From NCBI RefSeq assembly GCF_004102745.1, contig NZ_RLII01000012.1, forward strand, positions 31,362 to 95,361: a DNA stretch of 64,000 bases, read 5' to 3'. The position numbers and the translations under genes are program-made. The notes beneath the pieces are model-generated. The model did not search any database, was not told where the DNA came from, and saw only the letters and a list, made by a program, of their open reading frames with translations. Below are positions 8,196-16,238 of this stretch, piece after piece. Position 1 is the first letter of the stretch, and each line of letters opens with the position of its first letter. The stretch comes from Acetivibrio mesophilus (GTDB lineage: Bacteria > Bacillota > Clostridia > Acetivibrionales > Acetivibrionaceae).

Positions 8196-9594
8196 ATTGA
8201 TTCCCGCTTTCTTTCAGTATAGATTTAATTTCTTCTTCAAAATTAAAACTCTTCTTTAGATAATCGGAAATTACATCCCTTAACTTGATATGTTTCATTC
8301 CTTCTATATAAGCTCCACCTTCGGTTGCATTTATAAATATTCTTTGCTCTTTTTCTATCCTATTTTCAATCCAGTATTTATAACTCAAATATCCAAAGGA
8401 TGTATACAGTATCTCTCCATTTTGCCCTTTTACCCTTCTCATGTTTTTTAACTCCTGCGTGTAAATACTGGCATGGCTGCCATGCTGGGCATGGTTTTTT
8501 CCATCCACATACGCTAAGTCTTGTCCCACTAATATAATAGGATTTCCTCCCATTTTAATAGCTATATCCAGTATGGTGGTCGCAACCGACCCTCCCGAAT
8601 CCACCACATATTCCGAACCATCATTATACTTTCCATAATAAGCCACCAATTTGGGGCCTAAATAGTGCGAAATAGTATAGGAGGCAGCTGTAGCCAGATA
8701 AATAAGGGGAATTCCGATATTTTCGTATCCCTTTATCTGGTTGTAGGTTTCCTTTTGCGGGTCAATAATGGCAAAGAAATCCGGCACTATATTTCTCATT
8801 AGCAGGGGTCTTAGGGCAGAACCCGCTGAGATAATAAGCGCCCTATCCTTGGCTTCTTTCAGCAAATCTATATTTTTCTCAAGAGAAGGTCCGGTAGATA
8901 CAATAATTATTGGAACATTCTTAAACTTGTCAAAAAGAATCCCTGCATTTGGACTGTTTAGCTTTAAGTTCTCACTTGCATTATTATGCAGGGTATTATC
9001 ATAATCATCGGTAAGACTCTTCTTAAGATTCCAATTTTCCATTACAAATTTGAAATATTCATTTTCGTCAGGAATTGCTTTCAATGAGGCGGGATGCGTT
9101 ATAAAATTAAATTTATTATAGTTATCATCCATTAATCTCCTGACTCTTTTCGAGATATGGACAACATCCTTTGAAACAATCAGGGAAATGCATGGATTTT
9201 CCAGAATAGATACTAAGTCCATATTCTCCAAGGCTGACCTAAAAACCATCAAATTGTTTTCTACTACATACAGCCTGCTATCAGGCCCCAAAAGTCCGGC
9301 AATTTTCTCCAAATGATAACCCAATCCAAATCCGTACAGAATATGGACTGAAAATTCCGGCTTATATTGTTCTTGGGCAAATCTCTCTGCTTCAATATCC
9401 GGATGATATTTACTGTGCAAAAAAAAGCTTTTATTCTCTCCATATAAACTTTGAGTCACCTTTAAAGTCTTTTGACCTTCGCTATTTTCTACAATATGGT
9501 ACGTATTAGAATTAACATGAACATCCTTTATTTCATTATATATATCCGGATATCTTTTCTTCAGCAACTCCAGATTATTCTGTAGCATTGTCAT
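8188..9594 (-). CDS. Motility-associated factor (Maf) glycosyltransferase, shorter paralog
   Basis: 468 residues with the Maf/DUF115 (MptE-like) core: VHILYGFGLGYHLEKI near residue 90, then VPIIIVSTGPSLEKNIDLL, ALIISAGSALRPLL and NPIILVGQDLAYVDGKNHA. Maf proteins transfer nonulosonic acids from CMP donors to Ser/Thr of flagellin in the cytoplasm before export. It overlaps the preceding small gene by 20 nt and pseB by 8 nt. Start ATG 9594 has GGGAG 9 nt upstream. It is shorter than the other Maf in the window, mainly at the C-terminal helical region. Confidence 0.88.
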   Translation of the reverse strand: MTMLQNNLELLKKRYPDIYNEIKDVHVNSNTYHIVENSEGQKTLKVTQSLYGENKSFFLHSKYHPDIEAERFAQEQYKPEFSVHILYGFGLGYHLEKIAGLLGPDSRLYVVENNLMVFRSALENMDLVSILENPCISLIVSKDVVHISKRVRRLMDDNYNKFNFITHPASLKAIPDENEYFKFVMENWNLKKSLTDDYDNTLHNNASENLKLNSPNAGILFDKFKNVPIIIVSTGPSLEKNIDLLKEAKDRALIISAGSALRPLLMRNIVPDFFAIIDPQKETYNQIKGYENIGIPLIYLATAASYTISHYLGPKLVAYYGKYNDGSEYVVDSGGSVATTILDIAIKMGGNPIILVGQDLAYVDGKNHAQHGSHASIYTQELKNMRRVKGQNGEILYTSFGYLSYKYWIENRIEKEQRIFINATEGGAYIEGMKHIKLRDVISDYLKKSFNFEEEIKSILKESGNQYV

Positions 9595-9958
9595 TGTCCA
9601 ATACTCCCTTTATGCTCGTAAGTTGTTTCCGCCATATGTTCACCATAGGTAATAGCTCATATTCCAGCAAATCACTAAGCAAAACATAATCCATATTTTC
9701 ATAGGCCTCTGATATTTCTCTCAATACGGAATTTGCCTGCGAGATATCCATCGGATGATCTCCGTGTATATCCTTTGTTCCATCTATGGCCTGAGTAAGC
9801 CATTCAATCCCTTCTACCAGGTCAATCATCATTCTTGTCGCTATATCTTCCCTTCCGCTCTGAAAAAATTCTATTATCTGCTCTACTCCTTCGGAAGCTT
9901 TTAGAATATATTCAGCTGCCGTACCAACAATTTCCCTTTTCAAGGCATACTGAGACAT
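9575..9958 (-). CDS. Small helical protein between two maf genes, function unknown
   Basis: 127 residues, mostly predicted helix by eye, with no signal peptide or membrane segment (MSQYALKREIVGTAAEYILK ... DLVEGIEWLTQAIDG ... NMDYVLLSDLLEYELLPMV). I do not recognise a named function. It overlaps both flanking maf genes (19 nt and 20 nt), so its translation is coupled to them. A chaperone, flagellin-handling factor or partner of Maf would fit the position, but that is inference only. Start ATG 9958 follows AAGGAGGGGG. Confidence 0.75.
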   Translation of the reverse strand: MSQYALKREIVGTAAEYILKASEGVEQIIEFFQSGREDIATRMMIDLVEGIEWLTQAIDGTKDIHGDHPMDISQANSVLREISEAYENMDYVLLSDLLEYELLPMVNIWRKQLTSIKGVLDNDNATE

Positions 9959-11865
9959 TTTACCCCCTCCTTTTTGTCAATATCTTCCATTATTTTCTTT
10001 GATAAATCGTCTATCAAAACAATTTTTTCCTTTACATCGGTATACTGCATAAGCAACCCCTCATACAGGTATTTTAATTTTTCCTGCATATCGGATATAT
10101 TATCTATTTTTCTTTCCCTTTCATTCTTAATAGCCTGAATAAAATACTTGCTTATAGGCTCAACAAAATATTTATACAGGTCGCAGCTCTCAATTTCATC
10201 CGTTAACCTGTCAATTTCTTTCCACTTATCATGGTGAGTATCTTTGATATTATTTAATATATCGAGAATTAAATCTACTCTCTTTATAGCTTTTTTTCTT
10301 ATTTGACTACTTTGATTGTGAATATTTTCTAAAATATTTTTAATTTTAGATTCTTTGTCTTTTACTTTTTCTGCTTCAAATACCTCTTCAAATTTTTTAT
10401 CCAGGATTTCTTTAATATCGTATTCCTCTGTACAATACCTATCTATAATTTCCTTTAAAGGCTTATTCTCCATTCCTTTTATGGGCAATCCGCCTTCGGA
10501 ACCATTCAAATATAACCTGTCCGAATAGTTCCTTATATATTCCTCAAAATAATACCTTATTGAAAGCATACTCTCCGTCGTGTATACATCATTACCATAA
10601 ATATCTTTCTCAAGAACATAATATTTGGTCTGTTTTTCTATATGCTCACGGATATGCCTGTCCTGTTCCTGCTTTAATACTGCACCCTCTGCATAGCCTT
10701 CCATGTTTGGATAGGACAAATTTTGACCTATAACAATTATCGGATTGCATCCCATATACCTTGCCATATCCAGAGATAAATTTGATACGGAAGAACCGGA
10801 GAGCAAGCATTCCGCGCCTTCTACCCCCATTTCTTTGTCAAGCCAGTCTTCGTAGTCTAATACATTGGTCTTAAAATATATTTTTGGTCCTTTATAGTTC
10901 TTTAATCCGTCATAATGAACCGAAAGAGTGTAGGCAAAGTAAATTTCATCGGATTTGACGCTGTTAAATATTCGACTTTCTCCCTCGCCGCCATCCACAC
11001 CAACCATAATATGGGGTGTAATCCCCTTACTTTCCAAAATATTAAGAGAAGAGCCGGCAGAAATGATAATAGCTTTATTGTATAAATCTTTTAAGAGATG
11101 TACATTTTTATTCAACGCCGGACCTGCAGAAACAACAATCGCAGGGATGTTGGTAAAAGCAGATTTGTATCCCTTGATGTGCGCACTTTTTGTCAACTGC
11201 CACATTCCCTCAAACAAATTGGTTAACCATGTTTCCGCAAAAAAAACACTGGTATTGATATTTATTTGATGCAACCTTGCAAATTTTACATAATCCCTTA
11301 TTAAATCCAACCACCAGTCCTCATAAACTTTTCTATAACTTAATAATTCACTAAATTCTACGCTGTCTATCTGACCTTCTTCCCTGAGAGATAAGAATAT
11401 CCTTCCAATCTCTTCGGTATCTTCACTGACTACAAACAATATATTCTCATTTAATAACAAGGATGTAATGTCTCTTGTGTTAAGAAGCTTTAAGAACACA
11501 TTCCTATCCGGTTCAATAATAATTTTGTTTTTGTCCGGATATTTTTTTTCAAGCTCTTCTATATGATATCCGCATCCAATACCTAAAACCGCAATTGTAT
11601 CAAAACCTTTTAAATCAATTCTTTCTGCCCATCTAACCGCTTCTGTTTGAGGATCATATGTGCTATGCACAAAAAATGTGTGTTCCCCTTTTCTCACTCT
11701 AAAGTTTGGCATTCCGTTTTTTGACTTCTCAAGAGTAACAATGCTGCAGTCATCATTGTTATTCTTACTCTCTAAATCCCTAGTGTTTAAATCTTCAAGA
11801 ATCTGCGCCAAATATCGACTTTTCTTCTTTAAAGCCTCAATATTAAGTCTGAATATGTCGTCCAT
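9940..11865 (-). CDS. Motility-associated factor (Maf) glycosyltransferase, long paralog
   Basis: About 641 residues from the ATG at 11865, which has GGGAGG at ideal spacing; a longer frame to 11907 would begin inside the flagellin terminator and is unlikely. Core Maf/DUF115 motifs are present: FDTIAVLGIGCGYHIEELEK, IPAIVVSAGPALNKNVHLL, AIIISAGSSLNILESKGITP and NPIIVIGQNLSYPN. The C-terminal 180 residues are highly charged and helical, likely a substrate-binding or oligomerising part. It is the first gene of the glycosylation island after the flagellins and is expected to glycosylate them. Confidence 0.88.
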   Translation of the reverse strand: MDDIFRLNIEALKKKSRYLAQILEDLNTRDLESKNNNDDCSIVTLEKSKNGMPNFRVRKGEHTFFVHSTYDPQTEAVRWAERIDLKGFDTIAVLGIGCGYHIEELEKKYPDKNKIIIEPDRNVFLKLLNTRDITSLLLNENILFVVSEDTEEIGRIFLSLREEGQIDSVEFSELLSYRKVYEDWWLDLIRDYVKFARLHQININTSVFFAETWLTNLFEGMWQLTKSAHIKGYKSAFTNIPAIVVSAGPALNKNVHLLKDLYNKAIIISAGSSLNILESKGITPHIMVGVDGGEGESRIFNSVKSDEIYFAYTLSVHYDGLKNYKGPKIYFKTNVLDYEDWLDKEMGVEGAECLLSGSSVSNLSLDMARYMGCNPIIVIGQNLSYPNMEGYAEGAVLKQEQDRHIREHIEKQTKYYVLEKDIYGNDVYTTESMLSIRYYFEEYIRNYSDRLYLNGSEGGLPIKGMENKPLKEIIDRYCTEEYDIKEILDKKFEEVFEAEKVKDKESKIKNILENIHNQSSQIRKKAIKRVDLILDILNNIKDTHHDKWKEIDRLTDEIESCDLYKYFVEPISKYFIQAIKNERERKIDNISDMQEKLKYLYEGLLMQYTDVKEKIVLIDDLSKKIMEDIDKKEGVKCLSMP

Positions 11866-11893
11866 AAGATCCTCCCGTCTGATAAATATTCTA

Positions 11894-11927
11894 AAAAAGG
11901 CCGGCAAGAATCTCTGCCGGCCTTTTT
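11894..11927 (-). terminator. Strong hairpin terminator after the flagellin genes
   Basis: A perfect 13-bp inverted repeat (AAAAAGGCCGGCA / TGCCGGCCTTTTT) with an 8-nt loop, with T-runs on both sides so it can act in either direction. It separates the flagellin stop (11959) from the maf start (11865), so downstream glycosylation genes would depend on read-through or a nearby promoter. Confidence 0.9.
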
Positions 11928-11958
11928 ATCCAGTTAAATTATAATTCTACATTATAAT

Positions 11959-12777
11959 TTAGCCCAATAACTGAAGAACTCCCTGCGGAACCTGGTTGGC
12001 CTGAGCCAACATTGCCGTAGCAGCCTGATTGAGAATATTATTCTTTGTAAAGTTCATCATTTCCTGAGCCATGTCTACGTCTCTGATTCTTGATTCAGAT
12101 GCCTGCAAGTTCTCTGCTGCTGTATCAAGGTTCTTTATTGTATGCTCCAACCTGTTCTGCTTAGCTCCAAGTTTTGCCCTTTCTTCGGATACTTTGCTGA
12201 TCGCTGAATTGACCAGTGCAATAGTGTTTTGGGCTGAACCGGATGATGCTACAGATAAAGCAGATGCTTTTACCCCTAAAGCCGTAGCTCTCATATCTTT
12301 TACTGTAATTGAGAGAGTCTCGCCTTTATTAGCTCCAATCTGCAGTAACTTTCCACTTAAACTTCCAGTCAACAAGTTCTGAGTATTGAACTGAGTCTTT
12401 TCACCTATTCTTGTGATTTCAGCAGCCAACTCATTCAACTCAAGTTTGATAGCACTTCTATCCTTTGTTACGTTGGTATCGTTTGCAGCTTGTACTGCAA
12501 GCTCTCTCATTCTTTGAAGTATGGAGTGAGTTTCTGTCAATGCTCCTTCAGCTGTTTGTATCAATGAAATACCGTCTTGGGCATTTTTTGATGCCATTGT
12601 CAAACCTCTGATCTGAGCTCTCATTTTTTCGGAAATGGACAAACCTGCTGCATCGTCTCCAGCTCTATTGATTCTGTAGCCTGATGACAATTTCTCCAGT
12701 GACTTTTCCTGTGACGATGCATTCACTTTTAACTGCCTGTGGGCGTTATACGCCATAATGTTATTATTGATTCTCAT
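11959..12777 (-). CDS. fliC: Flagellin (second copy)
   Basis: 272 residues. The conserved N-terminal D0/D1 helices (MRINNNIMAYNAHRQLKVN, KLSSGYRINRAGDDAAGLSI) and the C-terminal D1/D0 block (ESRIRDVDMAQEMMNFTKN..., LAQANQVPQGVLQLLG) enclose a short variable centre of about 60 residues. It builds the flagellar filament after export and is likely glycosylated by the adjacent Maf enzymes. The first 80 or so codons are nearly identical in DNA to the other flagellin. Start 12777 has AAGGAGG and a CsrA-like hairpin just upstream. Confidence 0.96.
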   Translation of the reverse strand: MRINNNIMAYNAHRQLKVNASSQEKSLEKLSSGYRINRAGDDAAGLSISEKMRAQIRGLTMASKNAQDGISLIQTAEGALTETHSILQRMRELAVQAANDTNVTKDRSAIKLELNELAAEITRIGEKTQFNTQNLLTGSLSGKLLQIGANKGETLSITVKDMRATALGVKASALSVASSGSAQNTIALVNSAISKVSEERAKLGAKQNRLEHTIKNLDTAAENLQASESRIRDVDMAQEMMNFTKNNILNQAATAMLAQANQVPQGVLQLLG

Positions 12778-12785
12778 AAATCATT

Positions 12786-12815
12786 CCTCCTTGATTTTCA
12801 TGGCATCCTTGCCAT
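12786..12815 (-). promoter_or_regulatory. Probable CsrA-binding leader of second flagellin
   Basis: In the mRNA a 6-bp hairpin (AUGGCA / UGCCAU) presents an AGGA tetraloop at 12806-12809; the segment GCAAGGAUGC closely matches the CsrA consensus ACARGGAUGU. Ten nt later comes the ribosome binding site GGAGG (12786-12790), giving a second GGA. Two GGA sites, one in a hairpin and one over the ribosome binding site, are how CsrA represses hag in Bacillus subtilis. Confidence 0.7.
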
Positions 12816-12872
12816 ATTCTTCATCGAATAATGGTTGATTAATCAAAATACTACTAATATACTAATAATATA

Positions 12873-13694
12873 CTATCCCAATAACTGAAGAACTCCCTGC
12901 GGAACCTGATTCGCTTGAGCCAGCATTGCCGTAGCAGCCTGATTAAGAATATTATTCTTTGTAAAGTTCATCATTTCTTGGGCCATATCTACGTCTCTAA
13001 TTCTTGATTCAGATGCCTGCAAGTTCTCAGCTGCTGTATCAAGATTCTTTATTGTATGCTCTAACCTGTTCTGTTTTGCTCCAAGTTTTGCCCTTTCTGT
13101 AGATACTGTGTTGATTGCGTCATTAATCTTTGTAATGGCTGATTGAGCTAATAAAGAACTGGAAACCTTTAAAGCTGATACCGAAAGCTTTGCAGCTGTC
13201 ATTGTTCCTACTGCTATTGCCAAGGTCTCTCCTTTATTGGCACCTATTTGAACTGTAATTGCTTTCGAACCTGCCATTCCACCAGCCAAAAGTGTTCTGG
13301 TGTTGAATTGGGTTTTTTCAGCTATTCTGGTTACTTCTTCTGCCAACTGCTCTATTTCAAGAGCTATGGCACTTCTGTCCTTAGACACGTTGGTATCGTT
13401 TGCAGCCTGTACTGCAAGCTCTCTCATTCTTTGAAGTATAGAGTGAGTCTCCTGCAATGCTCCTTCAGCTGTTTGTATCAATGAAATACCGTCTTGGGCA
13501 TTTTTTGAAGCCATTGTCAAACCTCTGATCTGAGCTCTCATTTTTTCGGAAATGGACAAACCTGCTGCATCGTCTCCAGCTCTATTGATTCTGTAGCCTG
13601 ATGACAATTTCTCCAGTGACTTTTCCTGTGACGATGCATTCACTTTTAACTGCCTGTGGGCGTTATACGCCATAATGTTATTATTGATTCTCAT
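12873..13694 (-). CDS. fliC: Flagellin (first, promoter-proximal copy)
   Basis: 273 residues with the same conserved ends as the neighbouring flagellin and a different central segment (roughly residues 135-205, e.g. TLLAGGMAGSKAITVQIG). It is the filament subunit exported through the flagellar type III system with FliW as the expected cytoplasmic partner. It is preceded by a sigma-28 type promoter, a long 5' stem-loop and an AGGA-loop hairpin. The 95-nt gap to the second flagellin shows no terminator, so the two are probably co-transcribed. Confidence 0.96.
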   Translation of the reverse strand: MRINNNIMAYNAHRQLKVNASSQEKSLEKLSSGYRINRAGDDAAGLSISEKMRAQIRGLTMASKNAQDGISLIQTAEGALQETHSILQRMRELAVQAANDTNVSKDRSAIALEIEQLAEEVTRIAEKTQFNTRTLLAGGMAGSKAITVQIGANKGETLAIAVGTMTAAKLSVSALKVSSSLLAQSAITKINDAINTVSTERAKLGAKQNRLEHTIKNLDTAAENLQASESRIRDVDMAQEMMNFTKNNILNQAATAMLAQANQVPQGVLQLLG

Positions 13695-13702
13695 AAATCA
13701 TT

Positions 13703-13734
13703 CCTCCTTGATTTTTCGCTTTGGAATCCTTTCC
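13703..13734 (-). promoter_or_regulatory. Probable CsrA-binding leader of first flagellin
   Basis: The mRNA reads GGAA-AGGA-UUCC (13723-13734): a 4-bp stem with the same AGGA tetraloop as in the other flagellin leader but a different stem sequence. The ribosome binding site GGAGG at 13703-13707 provides the second GGA. Conservation of the loop with a changed but still paired stem supports a real CsrA site. Confidence 0.65.
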
Positions 13735-13752
13735 TTTAAGCGTGTTAATTTT

Positions 13753-13819
13753 ATGTACAGGGGATGGCATTTTATCTATTAGGCGCCCATATAGATAAAT
13801 TGCCATTATCTCTGTACAT
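13753..13819 (-). promoter_or_regulatory. 5'-terminal stem-loop of flagellin mRNA
   Basis: Three paired blocks: ATGTACAG/CTGTACAT (13753-60 with 13812-19), ATGGCA/TGCCAT (13764-69 with 13801-06) and TTTATCTAT/ATAGATAAA (13771-79 with 13791-99), total 23 bp with an 11-nt apical loop. The predicted transcription start (about 13818) puts it at the extreme 5' end, as in mRNA-stabilising leaders. Confidence 0.75.
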
Positions 13820-13824
13820 GATAT

Positions 13825-13852
13825 TTATCGGATAAAATCAAATTCTACTTTA
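13825..13852 (-). promoter_or_regulatory. Sigma-28 (SigD/FliA) promoter of the flagellin genes
   Basis: On the minus strand TAAA (13849-13852) and TCCGATAA (13825-13832) are separated by 16 nt, close to the sigma-28 consensus TAAA-N15-GCCGATAA. This fits late flagellar expression under FlgM control, and flgM lies in the same cluster. Confidence 0.82.
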
Positions 13853-13911
13853 ATAGATTTGCTTATTTTTTTATGGGAAATTTATGAATTGTACGAACCA
13901 AGAGGCTAAAT

Positions 13912-13931
13912 AAAAAAAGTGGCTTCGCCAC
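13912..13931 (-). terminator. Terminator after csrA
   Basis: A GTGGC/GCCAC stem with a 3-nt loop followed on the minus strand by seven T residues. It ends the flgM-to-csrA transcript before the flagellin promoter. Confidence 0.8.
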
Positions 13932-13963
13932 CACTTCGTCAAAACCGTATTCTCCAATAACTA

Positions 13964-14185
13964 CTATTTCAATAAATCCTTTAAGTCCACGCTCTTAATC
14001 TCTGCCGCCTTTTTGTTCTCAGCCTGTATCTCCAGGAATATCTCTTTCCTGTAAATAGATACACTCTTTGGCGCGTTAATACCGATACGCACCTGCTCCC
14101 CTTGAACATCGACAATAGTAATCTCAATATTATCATTTATAACTATAGATTCATTTTTCTTTCTTGTCAGAACCAGCACCCACAT
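13964..14185 (-). CDS. csrA: Translational regulator CsrA
   Basis: 73 residues with the conserved [12 protein letters not shown] start, [19 protein letters not shown] (the Arg of YRKEI is the RNA-contacting residue) and a longer, charged C-terminal tail as in flagellar Gram-positive CsrA. It represses flagellin translation by covering GGA motifs, and FliW relieves it. The frame overlaps fliW by 35 nt. An ATG at 14185 gives [10 protein letters not shown], while a GTG two codons later gives the canonical MLVLTRKK with better spacing from AGGAGG, so the true start may be 14179. Confidence 0.95.
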   Translation of the reverse strand: MWVLVLTRKKNESIVINDNIEITIVDVQGEQVRIGINAPKSVSIYRKEIFLEIQAENKKAAEIKSVDLKDLLK

Positions 14186-14630
14186 TTACCTCCTGTCTAC
14201 GGAGCTCTTCTACTATATAGTGTCTCACACTATATCTATCTGTGTCAAGGACAACCTGCATACCTTTATTATTTTTTGTGTTTATAATCACTGGAGCCTT
14301 CAAATTCATAGTCATCTTTGAAATATCTTCCGGAACGACAACTATCGAAAGAACCATCACATCTTCAATATTTTCAATATTGAGACCGTCAACAGCCTCC
14401 CCGGGTATCTCAATATCATAATCCTTCAAAATAAGAAAAGGATTGACCACTGCAAAAGCAAGCTGTCCGTCATCAACATTCTGAAGCCATCTAAACGGTG
14501 AAGCCTCATCTCCATCATACAATACTATATATCGCTTCAAGTCTTCAAATCCGGGTATTCCATCCTTGAAATCAATAATTTTACTCTCATCAATATCTAT
14601 TTCCCCAAAATGTTTGGTTTTAAGAAGCAT
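14151..14630 (-). CDS. fliW: Flagellar assembly factor FliW
   Basis: 159 residues from the ATG at 14630, chosen because GGAGGAG is properly spaced there. Typical FliW sequence: [58 protein letters not shown] and [12 protein letters not shown]. FliW binds free flagellin or CsrA; when flagellin is exported, FliW inhibits CsrA and flagellin translation resumes. Coupling to csrA by overlap is the common arrangement. Confidence 0.95.
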   Translation of the reverse strand: MLLKTKHFGEIDIDESKIIDFKDGIPGFEDLKRYIVLYDGDEASPFRWLQNVDDGQLAFAVVNPFLILKDYDIEIPGEAVDGLNIENIEDVMVLSIVVVPEDISKMTMNLKAPVIINTKNNKGMQVVLDTDRYSVRHYIVEELRRQEVNVGAGSDKKEK

Positions 14631-14657
14631 TTTATCTCCTCCATATATCATTACAGT

Positions 14658-15236
14658 TTATACATATGTATTTATTTTATTCTCAACATAGTCAAATTTT
14701 ATTGATGCATATTGGGATAAAAATATTTTTATATTTTCAGGAGTATAATTCAAATTAAACCGTGCTGGAACAAAAGTACTTTCAACACCATTATGAATGA
14801 CTGTCCAGTAGTTTTTCTCAAAATCAATTTCCAATTCTCCGGTTACAGTGACTTCAGGACTCGCTTTGGGAATGGCATCAATATCAAATTCCCGCACAGT
14901 GTAAGAATCCCTCTTTGCAATCTCAGGAATCAGATTTCCTCCATTTTCAATAGCAGCCATGGCATCCCCATCGTCCGCCACTTTCCCAATATGTTCCAGA
15001 GCATGTCGATGCCCTCTTTGAGATATTTCCCTTCTCAAATCCAGATGGTTCTTGAGCCCAGCACTTGCAAAAGCTTCATACTGATCAATCTGCACTTTCG
15101 GAAACTCAGCTTCTATGTTCACTTTTGCATGATTCTGGTGAAGATTTAGTTGGGCATCTCGAGACTCTATATCAAGTCTGGAATAAATTCTGTCAATTCC
15201 GATTTTAGCATAGGTTTGTGATATAATAAGACCCAT
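14658..15236 (-). CDS. DUF6470-like flagellar-cluster protein
   Basis: 192 residues, no signal peptide or membrane segment: MGLIISQTYAKIGIDRIYSR, then LDIESRDAQLNLHQNHAKVNIE, AFASAGLKNHLDL, and a beta-rich C-terminal half. It matches the small YviE/DUF6470 proteins found between flgL and fliW in Bacilli and Clostridia. The function is not established; the conserved location suggests a role in hook-filament assembly. It lies 27 nt upstream of fliW. Confidence 0.75.
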   Translation of the reverse strand: MGLIISQTYAKIGIDRIYSRLDIESRDAQLNLHQNHAKVNIEAEFPKVQIDQYEAFASAGLKNHLDLRREISQRGHRHALEHIGKVADDGDAMAAIENGGNLIPEIAKRDSYTVREFDIDAIPKASPEVTVTGELEIDFEKNYWTVIHNGVESTFVPARFNLNYTPENIKIFLSQYASIKFDYVENKINTYV

Positions 15237-15287
15237 ATTACCACCTACTTTAAACCTATATTAATCCAGTACAATACATTTCACGTC

Positions 15288-16199
15288 TTATCTTAAAAAG
15301 TCGACAAGGGAAGTTTGTATTATTCTGGCTCCACCGGATAATGACGCCCTATAAACATTTTCTTCACTCTTTAGAAGCAATATGTTCTCAGCCTCATCAA
15401 CGTCCTCATTTTCACTCATAAGCTTTTTAAAATTGAGCGAATCAATATCAAGTCTGTCGGAAGTCAACTCAAGACGATTATATCTTGCACCCACATCTGC
15501 CCTTATTCGGAGCACATGGTTAAAATTATTATCAATATTTGCTATTGCATCACTTATCAGATCATGATCCCCTGAGTTTAGTGCAGCCATAAAATCTTCA
15601 AAGTCCTGAATGAGCTGACCCTTTGTACCAATAGTGGTATTATTTCCGGCATTAAATAGGTCTCCTCCTGTTACATTTATATTTATGCTGTCACTGATAC
15701 CTATCTGATAAATTATTGCTTCGGTATTATTTACAGCCACATTAAAGTTTCCATCATCATCCATTAGCTTGGTATCTGTTTTAAAACCGGAAAATACGTA
15801 TCTTCCTGCATATGTTGAGTTCCCTAGCTTAATCAACTGGTTTTTCAGTTGTTCTACCTCTTGCTGTATTTTTTTTGTATCATCCGCAGTGGTAGTACCA
15901 CTACTGCTTGCCTGCACAGCCAGCTCCCTCGCCCTTTGCAATATATCTCCTACGTTGGTAATTGCCGACTCGGTAATTTCCAACCAAGAGAGAGCATCCT
16001 TTACATTTGTTTTATATTGCTCTATCTGAGCCACATCGGTACGAAGCTTTAATGCCCGGGCTGCAACTACCGGGTCATCTGAAGGCACTGTAATCTTCTT
16101 GCCGGAAGCCAACTTCTGCTGGTACTTATCCATCCTTATCAGGTTTTTGCCAATATGATTAATCATATTGTTTACAAGTATATTATTGGTTATCCTCAT
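15288..16199 (-). CDS. flgL: Flagellar hook-associated protein 3
   Basis: About 303 residues from ATG 16199, which follows GGAGGGG; the longer frame start at 16214 has no such site. The N-terminus MRITNNILVNNMINHIGKN and the LASGKKITVPSDDPVVAARAL block are typical of FlgL, as is the flagellin-like C-terminus (LDIDSLNFKKLMSENEDVDEAENILLLKSEENVYRASL). FlgL is the second hook-filament junction protein. It lies 39 nt after flgK. Confidence 0.94.
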   Translation of the reverse strand: MRITNNILVNNMINHIGKNLIRMDKYQQKLASGKKITVPSDDPVVAARALKLRTDVAQIEQYKTNVKDALSWLEITESAITNVGDILQRARELAVQASSSGTTTADDTKKIQQEVEQLKNQLIKLGNSTYAGRYVFSGFKTDTKLMDDDGNFNVAVNNTEAIIYQIGISDSININVTGGDLFNAGNNTTIGTKGQLIQDFEDFMAALNSGDHDLISDAIANIDNNFNHVLRIRADVGARYNRLELTSDRLDIDSLNFKKLMSENEDVDEAENILLLKSEENVYRASLSGGARIIQTSLVDFLR

Positions 16200-16238
16200 A
16201 TTACCCCTCCACACTGTATGGATTAAATATCATTAATT

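Noticed and set aside
11866..11907. Longer start for the long Maf protein
   Set aside because: It would begin within the terminator hairpin and has no ribosome site.
12816..12872. Separate sigma-28 promoter for the second flagellin
   Set aside because: The best -10 (TTCGATGA) matches poorly and no TAAA is correctly placed.
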